Assembly: GCA_005885555.1 (NCBI GenBank)
Contig: VAWN01000037.1
Span: 1 to 64,000, forward strand
DNA length: 64,000 nt
Origin: Actinomycetota bacterium
Lineage (GTDB): Bacteria; Actinomycetota; Actinomycetes; Mycobacteriales; Micromonosporaceae
Direction of reading: 5' to 3'
Of this stretch, positions 9,924 through 18,915 are shown piece by piece; the stretch's first letter is position 1, and each line of letters opens with the position of its first letter. Under the pieces are notes generated by a model. It was not told the DNA's origin, made no database searches, and worked only from the letters and a program-made list of their open reading frames with translations. Position numbers and translations under genes: made by a program.

Positions 9924-9993
9924 CGATCTTGGAGTTGTGGTGCCCGACTCGCGGAGCCGCGCGGCTTTTGTCGCCGACACAAGTCCAAGATCG
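9924..9993. repeat. Inverted repeat family A, copy 1 (70 bp)
   Basis: Ends are CGATCTTGGAGTTGT (9924-9938) and ACAAGTCCAAGATCG (9979-9993), complementary except for one G-G position. The 40-base core is almost identical to that of copy 2 at 38222-38291. The element sits between the convergent ideR and lipoprotein genes, where a bidirectional terminator would be expected, but it lacks a T-run. Confidence 0.8.
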
Positions 9994-10023
9994 CGGGGGT
10001 CAGGCGGTGGCCGGCGGCGGGGG

Positions 10024-10602
10024 TCAGGCGCTGGCCTGGTCGACCTTCCTCGCGAGCGCGACCAGCTTCGGGATCATCGCGGTCGCGTCGCCCGCCGGGG
10101 TACCGGGCGGGGTCCGGTACCGCAGCGTCATCAGCCGCTGGTTGCCGGACAGCCAGCAGACCTCCGCGCCCGGCCCGGCACCGGTCAGCGAGGCGGCCAG
10201 CGACCGGCTGTACCCGGCCTTGCCGAGGTCGGCGACGGTCGCCGCGCCCTTGGGTACCACGCTGGTGGTGAACACGCCGGTGTCGGCCAGCGTCGGGCTG
10301 ACCGACAGCGCGAGGTCGGGCAGCACCGCGTCGACCCGGCGCAGTACGCAGGTGTAGGTGTCGCCGCTGTTGCTCGACCCGGACGCGCCGAAGTCGACCC
10401 CGGTCGTCGCGGCCACCAGTTCGAAGCTCAGCAGCAGACAGGCGCCGCCGGCGTCCTCGGCCGGCTCGCGGGTCGGCGAGGGCACCGGGTGGGCGCTGCG
10501 CGGCACGCGCGGCGCTCCCGCGGCCGGGCCGGTGCAGGCGGTACCGGCGAGCAGCAGCGCCAGTCCCATGACGATCCCGGACACCCGACGCAGCACCGCC
10601 AC
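10024..10602 (-). CDS. Putative lipoprotein
   Basis: About 192 residues with a signal sequence (VSGIVMGLALLLAGTAC) whose last residues resemble a lipobox, although the -3 Gly is not the standard Leu. The mature part has a low-complexity Pro/Ser stretch and then a domain with a Cys pair (YTC near 82 and VCW near 147) and the family-like EVCWLSGNQRLMTLRY, seen in actinobacterial DUF3558-type lipoproteins; that assignment is tentative. GTG 10602 is used; GTG 10596 has a better-spaced AGGG. It follows lhgO by 10 bases, so it may be the last gene of the MFS-lhgO operon. Confidence 0.6.
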   Translation of the reverse strand: MAVLRRVSGIVMGLALLLAGTACTGPAAGAPRVPRSAHPVPSPTREPAEDAGGACLLLSFELVAATTGVDFGASGSSNSGDTYTCVLRRVDAVLPDLALSVSPTLADTGVFTTSVVPKGAATVADLGKAGYSRSLAASLTGAGPGAEVCWLSGNQRLMTLRYRTPPGTPAGDATAMIPKLVALARKVDQASA

Positions 10603-10612
10603 ACCCTACGGC

Positions 10613-11767
10613 TCAGGTGGGCAACCCGTCGACGATCCACCGGGCGATCTCCAGCGAACTGGTCGCCGCCGGTGACGGTGCGTTGAGCACGTGTACCTGA
10701 CCGGGTCGCCGGACCAGCAGGAAGTCGTCGAGCAGCGCGCCGTCGCGCCCGATCGCCTGTGCCCGTACCCCGGCCGGGGCACGGACCAGGTCGGCCGGCT
10801 GGATCGCTGGTACCAGCCGGGCGAGGTCGGCCGCGAACCGGCGCCGGGACAGCGAGCGGCGCACCTCGGCGATGCCGGTGCGCAGGTGCTTGCGGGCCAG
10901 CCGCCACATGCCCGGGTACCCGGCGACCGCGGCGAGGTCCCGGGCGCTGAACCGGCGCCACGTGTACCCCTCGCGGGCCAGTGCCAGCACCGCGTTCGGC
11001 CCGGCATGCAGCGACCCGTCGATCCCCCGCGTCAGGTGCACCCCGAGGAACGGCAGTGCCGGATCCGGTACCGGGTAGACGAGGGTGCGGACAAGCGGCC
11101 GGCGCACATGGAAGTACTCGCCACGGAACGGTACGATCCGGACCTCCCGCGGCTTGCCGGCGAGCCGGTCGGAGAACAGGCCGGCACAGTTGATCACGAG
11201 GTCGGCGGGTACCTGCTCGCCGTCGGCGGTGCGGATCCCGCCGTTGAGCGCGGTCACCCGGGTGCCGAGCCGGACCTCGCCGCCGTGCTCGCGTACCAGG
11301 CCGGCGAGCACCTCGCAGACCGCGCCGAAGTCGGTGATCCCGGTCGACTCGACGTGCAGCGCGGCCAGGCATGACACCTCCGGCTCGCGTTCGCGCGCCG
11401 CGGCGGCCGACAGCATCTGCGCCGGTACCCCGTTGGCCTGCGCCCGTTCGGCCAGTACCCGCAGCCGCGGCAGCTCCGCCTCCGACGTGGCGACGATGAG
11501 CTTGCCGCACACCTCGACGGGTACCCCGTGCTTCTGGCAGAACTCGACCATCGAGCGCGCCCCGGCGACGCACAGCCGGGCCCGGTCGCTACCCGGGCGG
11601 TAGTAGATGCCCGAGTGGATCACGCCCGAGTTGTGCCCGGTCTGGTGCGTGCCGACCCGGTTCTCCTTCTCCAGGACGGTGACCGACGCGCCTGGACGGT
11701 CGAGCAGCAGCCGGTGGGCGACCGCCAGCCCGACGATGCCACCCCCCACGACGACGTACCGGTTCAT
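10613..11767 (-). CDS. lhgO: L-2-hydroxyglutarate oxidase
   Basis: A 384-residue FAD-dependent oxidoreductase of the DAO family. The dinucleotide-binding motif VVVGGGIVGLAVAHRLL is at the N-terminus, followed by the LhgO/L2HGDH signature THQTGHNSGVIHSGIYY, CGKLIVAT and FRGEYFHVR. It oxidises L-2-hydroxyglutarate to 2-oxoglutarate, a metabolite-repair step, passing electrons to the membrane quinone pool. ATG 11767 overlaps the MFS stop codon as ATGA, so the two genes are translationally coupled; an in-frame upstream start at 11788 would place it inside the MFS gene. Confidence 0.9.
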   Translation of the reverse strand: MNRYVVVGGGIVGLAVAHRLLLDRPGASVTVLEKENRVGTHQTGHNSGVIHSGIYYRPGSDRARLCVAGARSMVEFCQKHGVPVEVCGKLIVATSEAELPRLRVLAERAQANGVPAQMLSAAAAREREPEVSCLAALHVESTGITDFGAVCEVLAGLVREHGGEVRLGTRVTALNGGIRTADGEQVPADLVINCAGLFSDRLAGKPREVRIVPFRGEYFHVRRPLVRTLVYPVPDPALPFLGVHLTRGIDGSLHAGPNAVLALAREGYTWRRFSARDLAAVAGYPGMWRLARKHLRTGIAEVRRSLSRRRFAADLARLVPAIQPADLVRAPAGVRAQAIGRDGALLDDFLLVRRPGQVHVLNAPSPAATSSLEIARWIVDGLPT

Positions 11768-13062
11768 TCCTCGAAAGCTACCCGCCACCGGATCCCGGGC
11801 CGGCGGATACCCACCGAAAGCGCGGCCGCGCCCAGCGCCAGCAGGCCGGCGATGTAGAAGGCGGTGTCGTAGGCGCCCAGCCGGTCATGGATCAGCCCGG
11901 CCCCGGTGGCGGCGAGCGCGGCACCGAACTGGTGCGCCGCGAACACCCAGCCGAACACGACCGGCCCGGCGTCGCCGAAGCGCTCACGGCACAGCGCGAT
12001 CGTCGGGGGTACCGTCGCGATCCAGTCCAGCCCGTAGAACAGCACGAACACGAGCATGCTCGGGTGCAGGCTGGCGGCCAGCAGGCTGGGCAGCACCAGC
12101 AGGGACAGCCCGCGCAGGCCGTAGTACATGCCGAGCAGCAGCCGCGAGTCGTACCGGTCGGTGAGCCAGCCGGACGCGACGGTGCCGGCGATGTCGAACG
12201 CGCCCACCAGCGCGAGCAGGTTGGCGGCCGTGGTCTGCGGCAGTCCGTGATCGTGTGCGGCCGGGATGAAGTGGGTGCCGATCAGCCCGTTGGTGGTCGC
12301 GCCGCAGATCGCGAACGCGCCGGCCAGCAGCCAGAAGGTGCCCGTGCGAGAGGCGTCGCGCAAGGCCGACAGCGCCCGCCGGGCGGCGCCCGTGCTGTGC
12401 ACGCGAGGCGGGTCGGGGTCGACCGCGCCGTATGCGGTCGTGCCCACGTCGGCCGGATGGTCACGCAGTAACCAGTACACGAGGGGTATGACAGCGAGGG
12501 CCGCCAAGCACACCGTCAGCGCGGCGGCCCGCCAGCCGTGGTTCGCGGTGAGCGTGGCCAGTAGCGGCAGGAAGGCGAGCTGTCCGGTCGCCCCGCCCGC
12601 GGTCAGTACCCCGGTCACCATGCCCCGGTGCCGGACGAACCACCGGCCGGTCACGGTCGCCACGAACGACAGCGCCATCGCACCGGTACCGAGCCCGACC
12701 AGTACTCCCCAGCACAGCACGAGCTGCCAGCTCGACCGCATGAACACGGTCAGCCCGCTGCCGGCGGCGACCAGCACCAGCGCGACGGGTACCACGCGGC
12801 GCATGCCGAAGCGCTCCATCAGCGCGGCGGCGAACGGGGCGGTCAGCCCGTAGAGGATCAGGTTCACCGAGACGGCCAGCGAGATCTCCCCGACCGACCA
12901 GCCGAACTCCTGGCGCAACGGGTTGATGAGCACGCCGGGGGTGGCCCGGAACCCGGCCGCGCCGACGGTCGCCACGAACGCCACACCGGCCACGAACCAG
13001 GCCCGGTGCAGCCGCCTACGCCCGGTGCCGTCCCGCTCCCTGATCATCGTCACGCGAACCAT
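11764..13062 (-). CDS. MFS transporter (monocarboxylate-porter-like)
   Basis: About 432 residues with twelve predicted hydrophobic segments. The N-terminal half contains FRATPGVLINPLRQEFGWS and a loop MERFGMRR after helix 2, as in MFS proteins of the oxalate/formate and monocarboxylate groups. The substrate cannot be read from sequence; because the next gene is lhgO and the divergent gene is a GlxA-type regulator, an organic acid is a reasonable guess. The start is uncertain: ATG 13062, GTG 13053 and ATG 13047 are all possible, with AGGA about eight bases before 13053. Confidence 0.8.
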   Translation of the reverse strand: MVRVTMIRERDGTGRRRLHRAWFVAGVAFVATVGAAGFRATPGVLINPLRQEFGWSVGEISLAVSVNLILYGLTAPFAAALMERFGMRRVVPVALVLVAAGSGLTVFMRSSWQLVLCWGVLVGLGTGAMALSFVATVTGRWFVRHRGMVTGVLTAGGATGQLAFLPLLATLTANHGWRAAALTVCLAALAVIPLVYWLLRDHPADVGTTAYGAVDPDPPRVHSTGAARRALSALRDASRTGTFWLLAGAFAICGATTNGLIGTHFIPAAHDHGLPQTTAANLLALVGAFDIAGTVASGWLTDRYDSRLLLGMYYGLRGLSLLVLPSLLAASLHPSMLVFVLFYGLDWIATVPPTIALCRERFGDAGPVVFGWVFAAHQFGAALAATGAGLIHDRLGAYDTAFYIAGLLALGAAALSVGIRRPGIRWRVAFEE

Positions 13063-13124
13063 CCTGAGATGCCGGCGGCCGGCCGGCGAGTGGCCTGAAC
13101 GCCAACATGTGTAAGAATCCGGCC

Positions 13125-14090
13125 ATGACCCATCGGCACCGGATCGCGGTACTGGCACTGCCCGGCGCGGTCGCGCTCGATCTCGGGGTACCGGCGACGG
13201 TCTTCTGGGCCGCCCGGAACGCGGCCGGGCACCGGTTCTACGAGACCCGCCTGTGCACGCCCGACGGCGGCCCGGTGCGGACCGCGGCCGGGTTCTCCGC
13301 CGTACCCGAACACGGGCTGGACCTGCTCGACACCGCGGACACGGTCATCGTGCCGGGGGTCAGTGGACGGTCGGCGGCACTGACCGGTACCCCCGAAGTG
13401 TGCGCGGCATTGCGCGCGGCGCACGCGCGCGGCGCCCGGGTGATGTCCATCTGCACCGGCGCGTTCGTGCTCGCCGCCGCCGGCCTGCTCGACGACCGGC
13501 CGGCGACCACGCACTGGGCGCACGTGGAGCGCTTCCGGACCCGGTACCCCCGGGTGAAGCTGGACCCCGACGTGCTGTTCGTGGACGACGGCGACATCCT
13601 GACCTCGGCCGGCGTCGCCGCGGGCATCGACCTGTGCCTGCACGTGATCCGCCGCGACCACGGCAGCGAGGTGGCCAACCGCGCGGCCCGGCGCTGCGTC
13701 GTCCCGCCCTGGCGGGACGGCGGGCAGTCGCAGTTCATCGAGCGGCCGGTGCCGGCGGCCGGCGACGCGACCACCGGCCCGACCCGCGCCTGGGCGCTGG
13801 ACCGGCTGGACCAGCCGCTCGACCTGGACACACTGGCCGGGCACGCGCGGATGAGCCTGCGCACGTTCACCCGGCGGTTCCGCGAGGAGACCGGGCTGAG
13901 CCCGGGACGGTGGCTGCTGCGCCAGCGGGTGGAGCTGGCCCGGCGGCTGCTGGAGGGCACCGACCTGCCGATCGAGCGGGTCGCCGCGCAGGCCGGCTTC
14001 GGCACCGCGGCCTCGCTGCGCCAGCACCTGCACGCGGCCGTCGGGGTGGCACCGGCCGCATACCGGCGCACGTTCCGGACCGCGGCGTGA
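13125..14090 (+). CDS. GlxA-type AraC-family transcriptional regulator
   Basis: About 321 residues in two domains: an N-terminal DJ-1/PfpI-like (class I glutamine amidotransferase) domain with the nucleophile-elbow region VMSICTGAFVLAAAGLL, then a C-terminal AraC double helix-turn-helix (ARMSLRTFTRRFREETG, then VAAQAGFGTAASLRQHLHAAVGVAP in two parts). GlxA/FtrA regulators usually control an adjacent operon. It is divergent from the MFS-lhgO-lipoprotein genes, which are its likely targets. ATG 13125 is chosen; ATG 13107 upstream is also possible. Confidence 0.88.
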   Translation: MTHRHRIAVLALPGAVALDLGVPATVFWAARNAAGHRFYETRLCTPDGGPVRTAAGFSAVPEHGLDLLDTADTVIVPGVSGRSAALTGTPEVCAALRAAHARGARVMSICTGAFVLAAAGLLDDRPATTHWAHVERFRTRYPRVKLDPDVLFVDDGDILTSAGVAAGIDLCLHVIRRDHGSEVANRAARRCVVPPWRDGGQSQFIERPVPAAGDATTGPTRAWALDRLDQPLDLDTLAGHARMSLRTFTRRFREETGLSPGRWLLRQRVELARRLLEGTDLPIERVAAQAGFGTAASLRQHLHAAVGVAPAAYRRTFRTAA

Positions 14091-14167
14091 GCGGCGTGCG
14101 GCGCGGCGGCGCCTGGCCTGACGAGGGAAGGCGGCTCGGCGCGCGCGGCGGGCGACGGTGGGACACC

Positions 14168-14683
14168 GTGCTGGAGGTCCGGCTCGATCCGCCGCTGACC
14201 GAGCGGTTGCGGGAGGAGATCGTGACGCTGTGGGCCGACGTGTCCAACGCCGGCGGCGCGGTGGGTTTCGCCGGTCCGGTCTGCCCCGACGAGGTGTGGC
14301 CGCTGGCCGGGCGCGCGTTCGCCGGGGTCGACGAGGGGCACGACCACCTGCTCGTCGGGTACGCCGGTGACCGGCTCGCGGGGCTGCTGTTCCTGGTCAG
14401 CCAGCGGTTCGCGCTGGCCGAGCACTGGCGCACCGTCAAGCGGCTGATGGTGCACCCGTCGTTGCAGAGCAAGGGGTACGGCGCCGCGCTGGTCCGCGAG
14501 GCCGAAGCCGTCGCGCGCCGGCTCGGGTGGGAGGCGCTGCACCTGACGGTCCGGGACGGTACCGGGCTGGAGCGCTTCTACGCCGCCCACGGGTACCGCA
14601 TCGTGGGCCGGCTGCCCGGGGCGCTGCGGGTGGCACCCGGCGACGACCGCGACGAGACCCACCTGTGGTTGGCTCTGTCCTGA
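14168..14683 (+). CDS. GNAT family N-acetyltransferase
   Basis: About 171 residues. The GNAT core is visible: beta4 LLVGYAGDRLAGLLFL, motif A VKRLMVHPSLQSKGYGAAL with the Q/RxxGxG/A acetyl-CoA loop, and motif B GLERFYAAHGYRIVGRLPG. The acceptor is unknown. The start is uncertain: GTG 14168 gives a standard-length domain, while a GTG at 14087 would overlap the AraC stop. Its TGA overlaps the ATG of the following peptidase as TGATG, suggesting one transcript. Confidence 0.8.
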   Translation: MLEVRLDPPLTERLREEIVTLWADVSNAGGAVGFAGPVCPDEVWPLAGRAFAGVDEGHDHLLVGYAGDRLAGLLFLVSQRFALAEHWRTVKRLMVHPSLQSKGYGAALVREAEAVARRLGWEALHLTVRDGTGLERFYAAHGYRIVGRLPGALRVAPGDDRDETHLWLALS

Positions 14684-16719
14684 TGGATCCCTACCGATGG
14701 CTGGAAGACATCGACGGCGCACCGGCGGTCGAGTGGGTCACGGCCCGCAACGCCGAGACGCTCGCCGGGCTCGGTAGCGGGCCGCGCTTCGAGCGGCTGC
14801 GCGCCGACCTGCTCGCCGTGCTCGACAGCGCCGGCCGGATCCCGTACCCGACGTGGCACGGCGACCACCTGTACAACCTCTGGCGTGACGAGGAGCACCC
14901 GCGCGGAGTGTGGCGGCGCACCACGCTCGACGAGTACCGCAAGGTCGAGCCGGACTGGCAGGTGCTCATCGACATCGACGCGCTCGCCGAGCGGGAGGGC
15001 GAGAACTGGGTCTGGCAGGACGTCGAGTTCCTCCGCCCGGGTGGGGCGCGCTGCCTGGTCGCGCTGTCCCGGGGCGGCTCGGACGCGGCGGTGGTGCGCG
15101 AGTTCGACCTGGCCAGCGGGCTGTTCGTCGCCGACGGGTTCACCCTGCCGGAGGCCAAGAGCGGGGTGGCGTGGATCGACCGGGACCGCATCTTCGTGGG
15201 TACCGACACCGGACCCGGCTCGCTGACCCGGTCCGGGTACCCGCGCGTCGTGCACGAGTGGCGGCGCGGCACCCCGCTGTCCGCCGCGCCGGTCGTGTAC
15301 GCCGGCAAGCCCGACGACGTCATCGTGCGCGCCTTCCACGATCCGGTACCGGACTTCGGCCGCGACGTCGTGGTACGGCGGATCGACTTCTTCAACGCCG
15401 AGTGGTACGTGCGGGCCGGTGGCGCGCTGGTCCGGGTACCGGCGCCGGTGGACGCCGAGCTCGACTCGCACGGCGAGTGGTTGCTCGTCGCGCTGCGGTC
15501 ACCGTGGACGGTCGGCGGGGTCGCGCACGCCGCCGGTACCGTTCTGGTCGGCCGCTTCGACGCGGTCCTCGCCAGCGGCGACGCGGTCCCGGCGGGCGGC
15601 GACGCAGGCCTCGCCGGCGGCACGGACCTGGCCCCGGTCTTCGTCCCGGACCAGCACACGTCGCTGAACGGGTACCGGTGGACCCGCGACCGCCTGATCC
15701 TCGACACGCTCGTCGACGTGCGCAGCCGGCCGCTGGTCGTGACACCCGGGCAGCCGGGGCAGCCGCTCGTTGACGTCGCCGAGTCCGACCGCGTCGAGGT
15801 GGTCGCCACCGACCCGGACCGCAGCGACGAGTACCTGTTCACGTCGAGCGGCTTCACCCGGCCGACGACGCTGTGGTACGGGCGCGGCGACGGCGGGGGC
15901 GAGCTGCTCAAGCGGGAACCGGAGTTCTTCGACGCCACCGGCATGTCGGTGCGGCAGCTGTTCGCGACGTCGGCCGACGGTACCGCGGTGCCGTACTTCG
16001 TCGTCGGGCGCGAACTGGACAGACCCGGGCCGGCGCTGCTGACCGGGTACGGCGGCTTCGAGGTGTCGCTGACGCCGCACTACGACGGGCTGATCGGGCG
16101 CGGCTGGCTCACCGACGGCGGTACCTATGCGGTGGCGAACATCCGCGGCGGCGGCGAGTACGGGCCGCGCTGGCACCGGGCCGCGCTACGGGAGAACCGG
16201 CCGCGGGCGTACGAGGACTTCGCCGCCGTCGCGGCCGACCTGGTCGCGCAAGGTTTCACCACCCGGGCACAGCTCGGCGCGCTGGGCGGCAGCAACGGCG
16301 GGCTGCTGATGGGCGTGATGCTGACCAGGTACCCGCAGCGGTTCGGCGCGATCGCGAGCCAGGTGCCGCTGCTGGACATGCGGCGGTACCACGAGCTGCT
16401 CGCCGGCCGGTCCTGGATGGCCGAGTACGGCGACCCCGACGATCCGGCGGACTGGGCGTTCCTGAGTGGGTACTCGCCGTACCACAACGTCCACAGTGGA
16501 CAGTCGTACCCGCCGGTCCTGCTGGTCACGTCGACGCGCGACGACCGGGTACACCCGGGGCATGCGCGCAAGATGGCGGCGTTGCTGCGCGAGCACGGGT
16601 ACGACGTGAGCTACTACGAGAACGTCGAAGGCGGGCACGGTGCGGCGGCCGACAACCGCCAGGCCGCGATGAAGTGGGCACTGATCCTGGAGTTCTTCCG
16701 CCGGCGACTGCGGTCGTGA
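14683..16719 (+). CDS. Prolyl oligopeptidase family serine peptidase (S9)
   Basis: A 678-residue cytosolic peptidase. The N-terminal beta-propeller covers roughly residues 60-420 and the alpha/beta hydrolase domain the rest. The catalytic Ser is in GALGGSNGGLL, the Asp in STRDDRVHPGHA and the His in VEGGHGAAAD. The motif ANIRGGGEYGPRWH, before the nucleophile, is typical of S9A. Such enzymes cut short proline-containing peptides. The ATG overlaps the stop of the GNAT gene. The coding sequence contains one copy of the palindrome GTCCACAGTGGAC at 16489-16501. Confidence 0.93.
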   Translation: MDPYRWLEDIDGAPAVEWVTARNAETLAGLGSGPRFERLRADLLAVLDSAGRIPYPTWHGDHLYNLWRDEEHPRGVWRRTTLDEYRKVEPDWQVLIDIDALAEREGENWVWQDVEFLRPGGARCLVALSRGGSDAAVVREFDLASGLFVADGFTLPEAKSGVAWIDRDRIFVGTDTGPGSLTRSGYPRVVHEWRRGTPLSAAPVVYAGKPDDVIVRAFHDPVPDFGRDVVVRRIDFFNAEWYVRAGGALVRVPAPVDAELDSHGEWLLVALRSPWTVGGVAHAAGTVLVGRFDAVLASGDAVPAGGDAGLAGGTDLAPVFVPDQHTSLNGYRWTRDRLILDTLVDVRSRPLVVTPGQPGQPLVDVAESDRVEVVATDPDRSDEYLFTSSGFTRPTTLWYGRGDGGGELLKREPEFFDATGMSVRQLFATSADGTAVPYFVVGRELDRPGPALLTGYGGFEVSLTPHYDGLIGRGWLTDGGTYAVANIRGGGEYGPRWHRAALRENRPRAYEDFAAVAADLVAQGFTTRAQLGALGGSNGGLLMGVMLTRYPQRFGAIASQVPLLDMRRYHELLAGRSWMAEYGDPDDPADWAFLSGYSPYHNVHSGQSYPPVLLVTSTRDDRVHPGHARKMAALLREHGYDVSYYENVEGGHGAAADNRQAAMKWALILEFFRRRLRS

Positions 16720-16754
16720 CCCGCTCGGGGACCGGGCCGGCCCCAAGTCGGATA

Positions 16755-16796
16755 TGTCCAATGTGGACCGTCCGCATGAACGGTCCACATTGGACA
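16755..16796. terminator. 17-bp perfect hairpin between convergent genes
   Basis: TGTCCAATGTGGACCGT (16755-16771) and its exact complement (16780-16796) enclose an 8-base loop. It lies between the convergent S9 peptidase and Vps62-like genes and could end transcription from both sides. No T-run follows on either strand. Its arms contain GTCCA..TGGAC words like the palindrome repeated elsewhere in this window. Confidence 0.6.
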
Positions 16797-16819
16797 ATCC
16801 TGCCCGGGTCGCCCAGGAA

Positions 16820-17800
16820 TCAGCAGGGTCGCGACCAGGTGGGCGGTACCGCGCCCTTGAAAACCGACGGTCCGAGCGGACCTGTCGAGTCCGAGCCTTC
16901 GCCGACCTCGCCCCACGCGCCGCCGTAGCCAAACCAGCCCTGGGTGCGGGCGTTGGCCAGGTGCCGGTACGTGGGCCAGCCGGCACCCCGGCCGGTGGTG
17001 TCGGTGGCGAGCCGGTGCGCGATCGGGAAGGTACCGGCCCACGGGTACGTGGCGTGCGTGCCCCGCGCGCTGTAGGCGAGCGGGTGCCCGTTGTGCTTGC
17101 CCGCCTCCCGCCACGGGCGGGTGCAGTACCCGTCGTGCTCGAAGTACGCCACGGTCACCGCGTGATCATGCGCATCCAGCCGGACGCTGATGCGCTCCCA
17201 GTCGCCCTCGTGGTCGAACATGTTGGTCGGCCGGGGGGCGTCGTTGAAAGCGTAGAAGAACCAGTAGGTGACGTAGTTCCGCGGCGAGTACTCGTAGTAG
17301 ACCGGGACGCCGGTACCCTGCCCGCCGCGCAGCGTGTTGGGCAGGTTGAGGAAGAAGCCCTCGCCCTCGGGTACCCCGTGCTTGCCGCCCTGCCGCGGCC
17401 GGGTCAGCTCGTCGCTGCGGTGCTGGACGCCGTGCCGGATGCAGACCGCGTTGGAGATCTGGTGCCGGTAACCACCGCTGCCCAGCCTCCCGGCGTCGAT
17501 GGTGCCGCGGGCGGCGACCACATCGTCCGGGCAGCCCTGGTCGCGGGCCCACGACAGCGAGGACTGCGTGACGAACGAGCCTGGGTCCATCGGCGTGAAC
17601 CGCTCACCCGGGGCAAGGTACACGAATGGCGCATACATCGACACCGGCGAGGGGACGCCGGCGGCCGCCGGTTCGCCGCCCACCGTGGCGCCGCCGATGG
17701 CGAGCGTGGTGATCAGCACGGCACCCGCGACCGCACTGCGGATTCTGCGCAACTTGCCATTCGTCGTCTTCCGCAGACTTGACGAGCACTCTGACGTCAC
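16820..17800 (-). CDS. Secreted Vps62-related protein
   Basis: About 326 residues. A Sec-type signal peptide (basic SLRKTTNGKLRRIRS, then a hydrophobic core AGAVLITTLAIGGATVGG, then an AxA cleavage region) precedes a domain with YWFFYAFNDAP, FDHEGDWERISVRLD and GTHATYPWAGTF, all typical of the Vps62/NPP1-like beta-sandwich family found in secreted bacterial and fungal proteins. Function is unknown. GTG 17800 is preferred over ATG 17806 because GGAGG (17808-17812) is seven bases upstream of the GTG but touches the ATG. Two 19-bp tandem repeats begin just upstream. Confidence 0.75.
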   Translation of the reverse strand: MTSECSSSLRKTTNGKLRRIRSAVAGAVLITTLAIGGATVGGEPAAAGVPSPVSMYAPFVYLAPGERFTPMDPGSFVTQSSLSWARDQGCPDDVVAARGTIDAGRLGSGGYRHQISNAVCIRHGVQHRSDELTRPRQGGKHGVPEGEGFFLNLPNTLRGGQGTGVPVYYEYSPRNYVTYWFFYAFNDAPRPTNMFDHEGDWERISVRLDAHDHAVTVAYFEHDGYCTRPWREAGKHNGHPLAYSARGTHATYPWAGTFPIAHRLATDTTGRGAGWPTYRHLANARTQGWFGYGGAWGEVGEGSDSTGPLGPSVFKGAVPPTWSRPC

Positions 17801-17810
17801 AGACATTCCT

Positions 17811-17853
17811 CCGGTTTGGTTGGCTGTTGCCGGTTTGGTTGGCTGTTGCCGGT
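17811..17853. repeat. 19-bp tandem repeat upstream of the Vps62-like gene
   Basis: CCGGTTTGGTTGGCTGTTG occurs twice without a gap (17811-17829, 17830-17848), followed by CCGGT as the start of a third copy. It lies in the intergenic region between the divergent Vps62-like and HTH-membrane genes, overlapping the ribosome-binding site of the former, and is a candidate operator array. Confidence 0.65.
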
Positions 17854-18015
17854 CGTACGACCAAGTCCAGCGCCCAGACCTGCGCGCGGTCCACCCGGTC
17901 GGCGCGGAGTCGGACCGGCGCGCCCGGAGTCGGGTCGGATCCGGCCCGGCACCGACGGAAGGCCCGGCGTGTCGGCCCGGCCCGCCGGGTCCCCGTGACG
18001 GCACAATCGGCCCTC

Positions 18016-18792
18016 GTGTCCACCGCCGACTCTGAATCGATCCCCGCCGCGGTGACCGCGATGTGGGACGCCGTGCTGCAGGCCCTGCGCGAAGCCGGTG
18101 AACCCAGCGCGCGGGACATCGAGCGACTGGCCGCCGAACTGAAGCTGCCGACACTCCCGGCCAGTACCACCGCCGACTGGCTTCGGGACCGCACGACGGT
18201 ACCCGGCCGGGAGAAGTTCCATGCTTTGATCGAATGCCTCGGCGCCGAGAAGGACCCTGGTGTCGACTGGGAGGCTCTGCGCCTGGCCGCCGAGCGGGCC
18301 CGGAGGAAGCATCTGCGGGATACCCGGGACCGGACCGTGCCCCAGCCCGCTGAACCTCCCGCAGCCGACCCCGACGCACGGTCACGGCCCCCGGTGGTCC
18401 GGTCGCGCCGAACGACGGCGACGATCGTCGGCCTGGCGATCGCGCTGCTCGCCGGCATTGGGATCGGCTGGGAACTGGGCCGCCACGGCCACCCGGCCAC
18501 CGCCGGGGAGTCCCCGGGCCTGGCGGCGGTCCCGGCGACCGGCCGAACCTGTGCCCATGTGGTGGCGTCCGTCGCACGCGTGCTGGCGGCACCGGAACCG
18601 ACCGCGTCCTTTATCAAGAACAAGAAGGAGACCGACCAGGTCGAGATCGTAGCCCGGCCTGCGCCCCGACCCAGCGCCCCGCCCGGCTGGGTACCCGTCC
18701 TTCTCCCCCGGGACGCCGCCGGCACGGGGTGGATGAGCCAGTCCGACCTCTCCGACCCGGAACCCTGTACCGCCCCGCCCGGCGGACGCTGA
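18016..18792 (+). CDS. HTH-transmembrane-SH3-like protein
   Basis: About 258 residues. The N-terminal 90 residues form a small helical domain (WDAVLQALREAGEPSARDI, then STTADWLRDRTTVPGREKF) like the helix-turn-helix modules of actinobacterial accessory regulators. A single membrane helix follows (TIVGLAIALLAGIGIGWELG, about residues 135-154). The outer part contains CAHVVASVARVLAAPEPTA and VPVLLPRDAAGTGWM, which resembles an SH3b-like domain with two Cys. This suggests a membrane-tethered sensor or regulator. No close family is recognised. GTG 18016 is a tentative start without a clear ribosome-binding site. It is divergent from the Vps62-like gene across the tandem repeats. Confidence 0.55.
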   Translation: MSTADSESIPAAVTAMWDAVLQALREAGEPSARDIERLAAELKLPTLPASTTADWLRDRTTVPGREKFHALIECLGAEKDPGVDWEALRLAAERARRKHLRDTRDRTVPQPAEPPAADPDARSRPPVVRSRRTTATIVGLAIALLAGIGIGWELGRHGHPATAGESPGLAAVPATGRTCAHVVASVARVLAAPEPTASFIKNKKETDQVEIVARPAPRPSAPPGWVPVLLPRDAAGTGWMSQSDLSDPEPCTAPPGGR

Positions 18793-18915
18793 ATCCATCC
18801 GCCCAGACCCGGATCCGTACCGGATCCGGGACGGCCAGCCGGCGGGAGGTTGCCGGAACCTGTGCCCACCGACGAATATCACCGACCGTCCGACACACCG
18901 ATTGTGAGGTATCAC

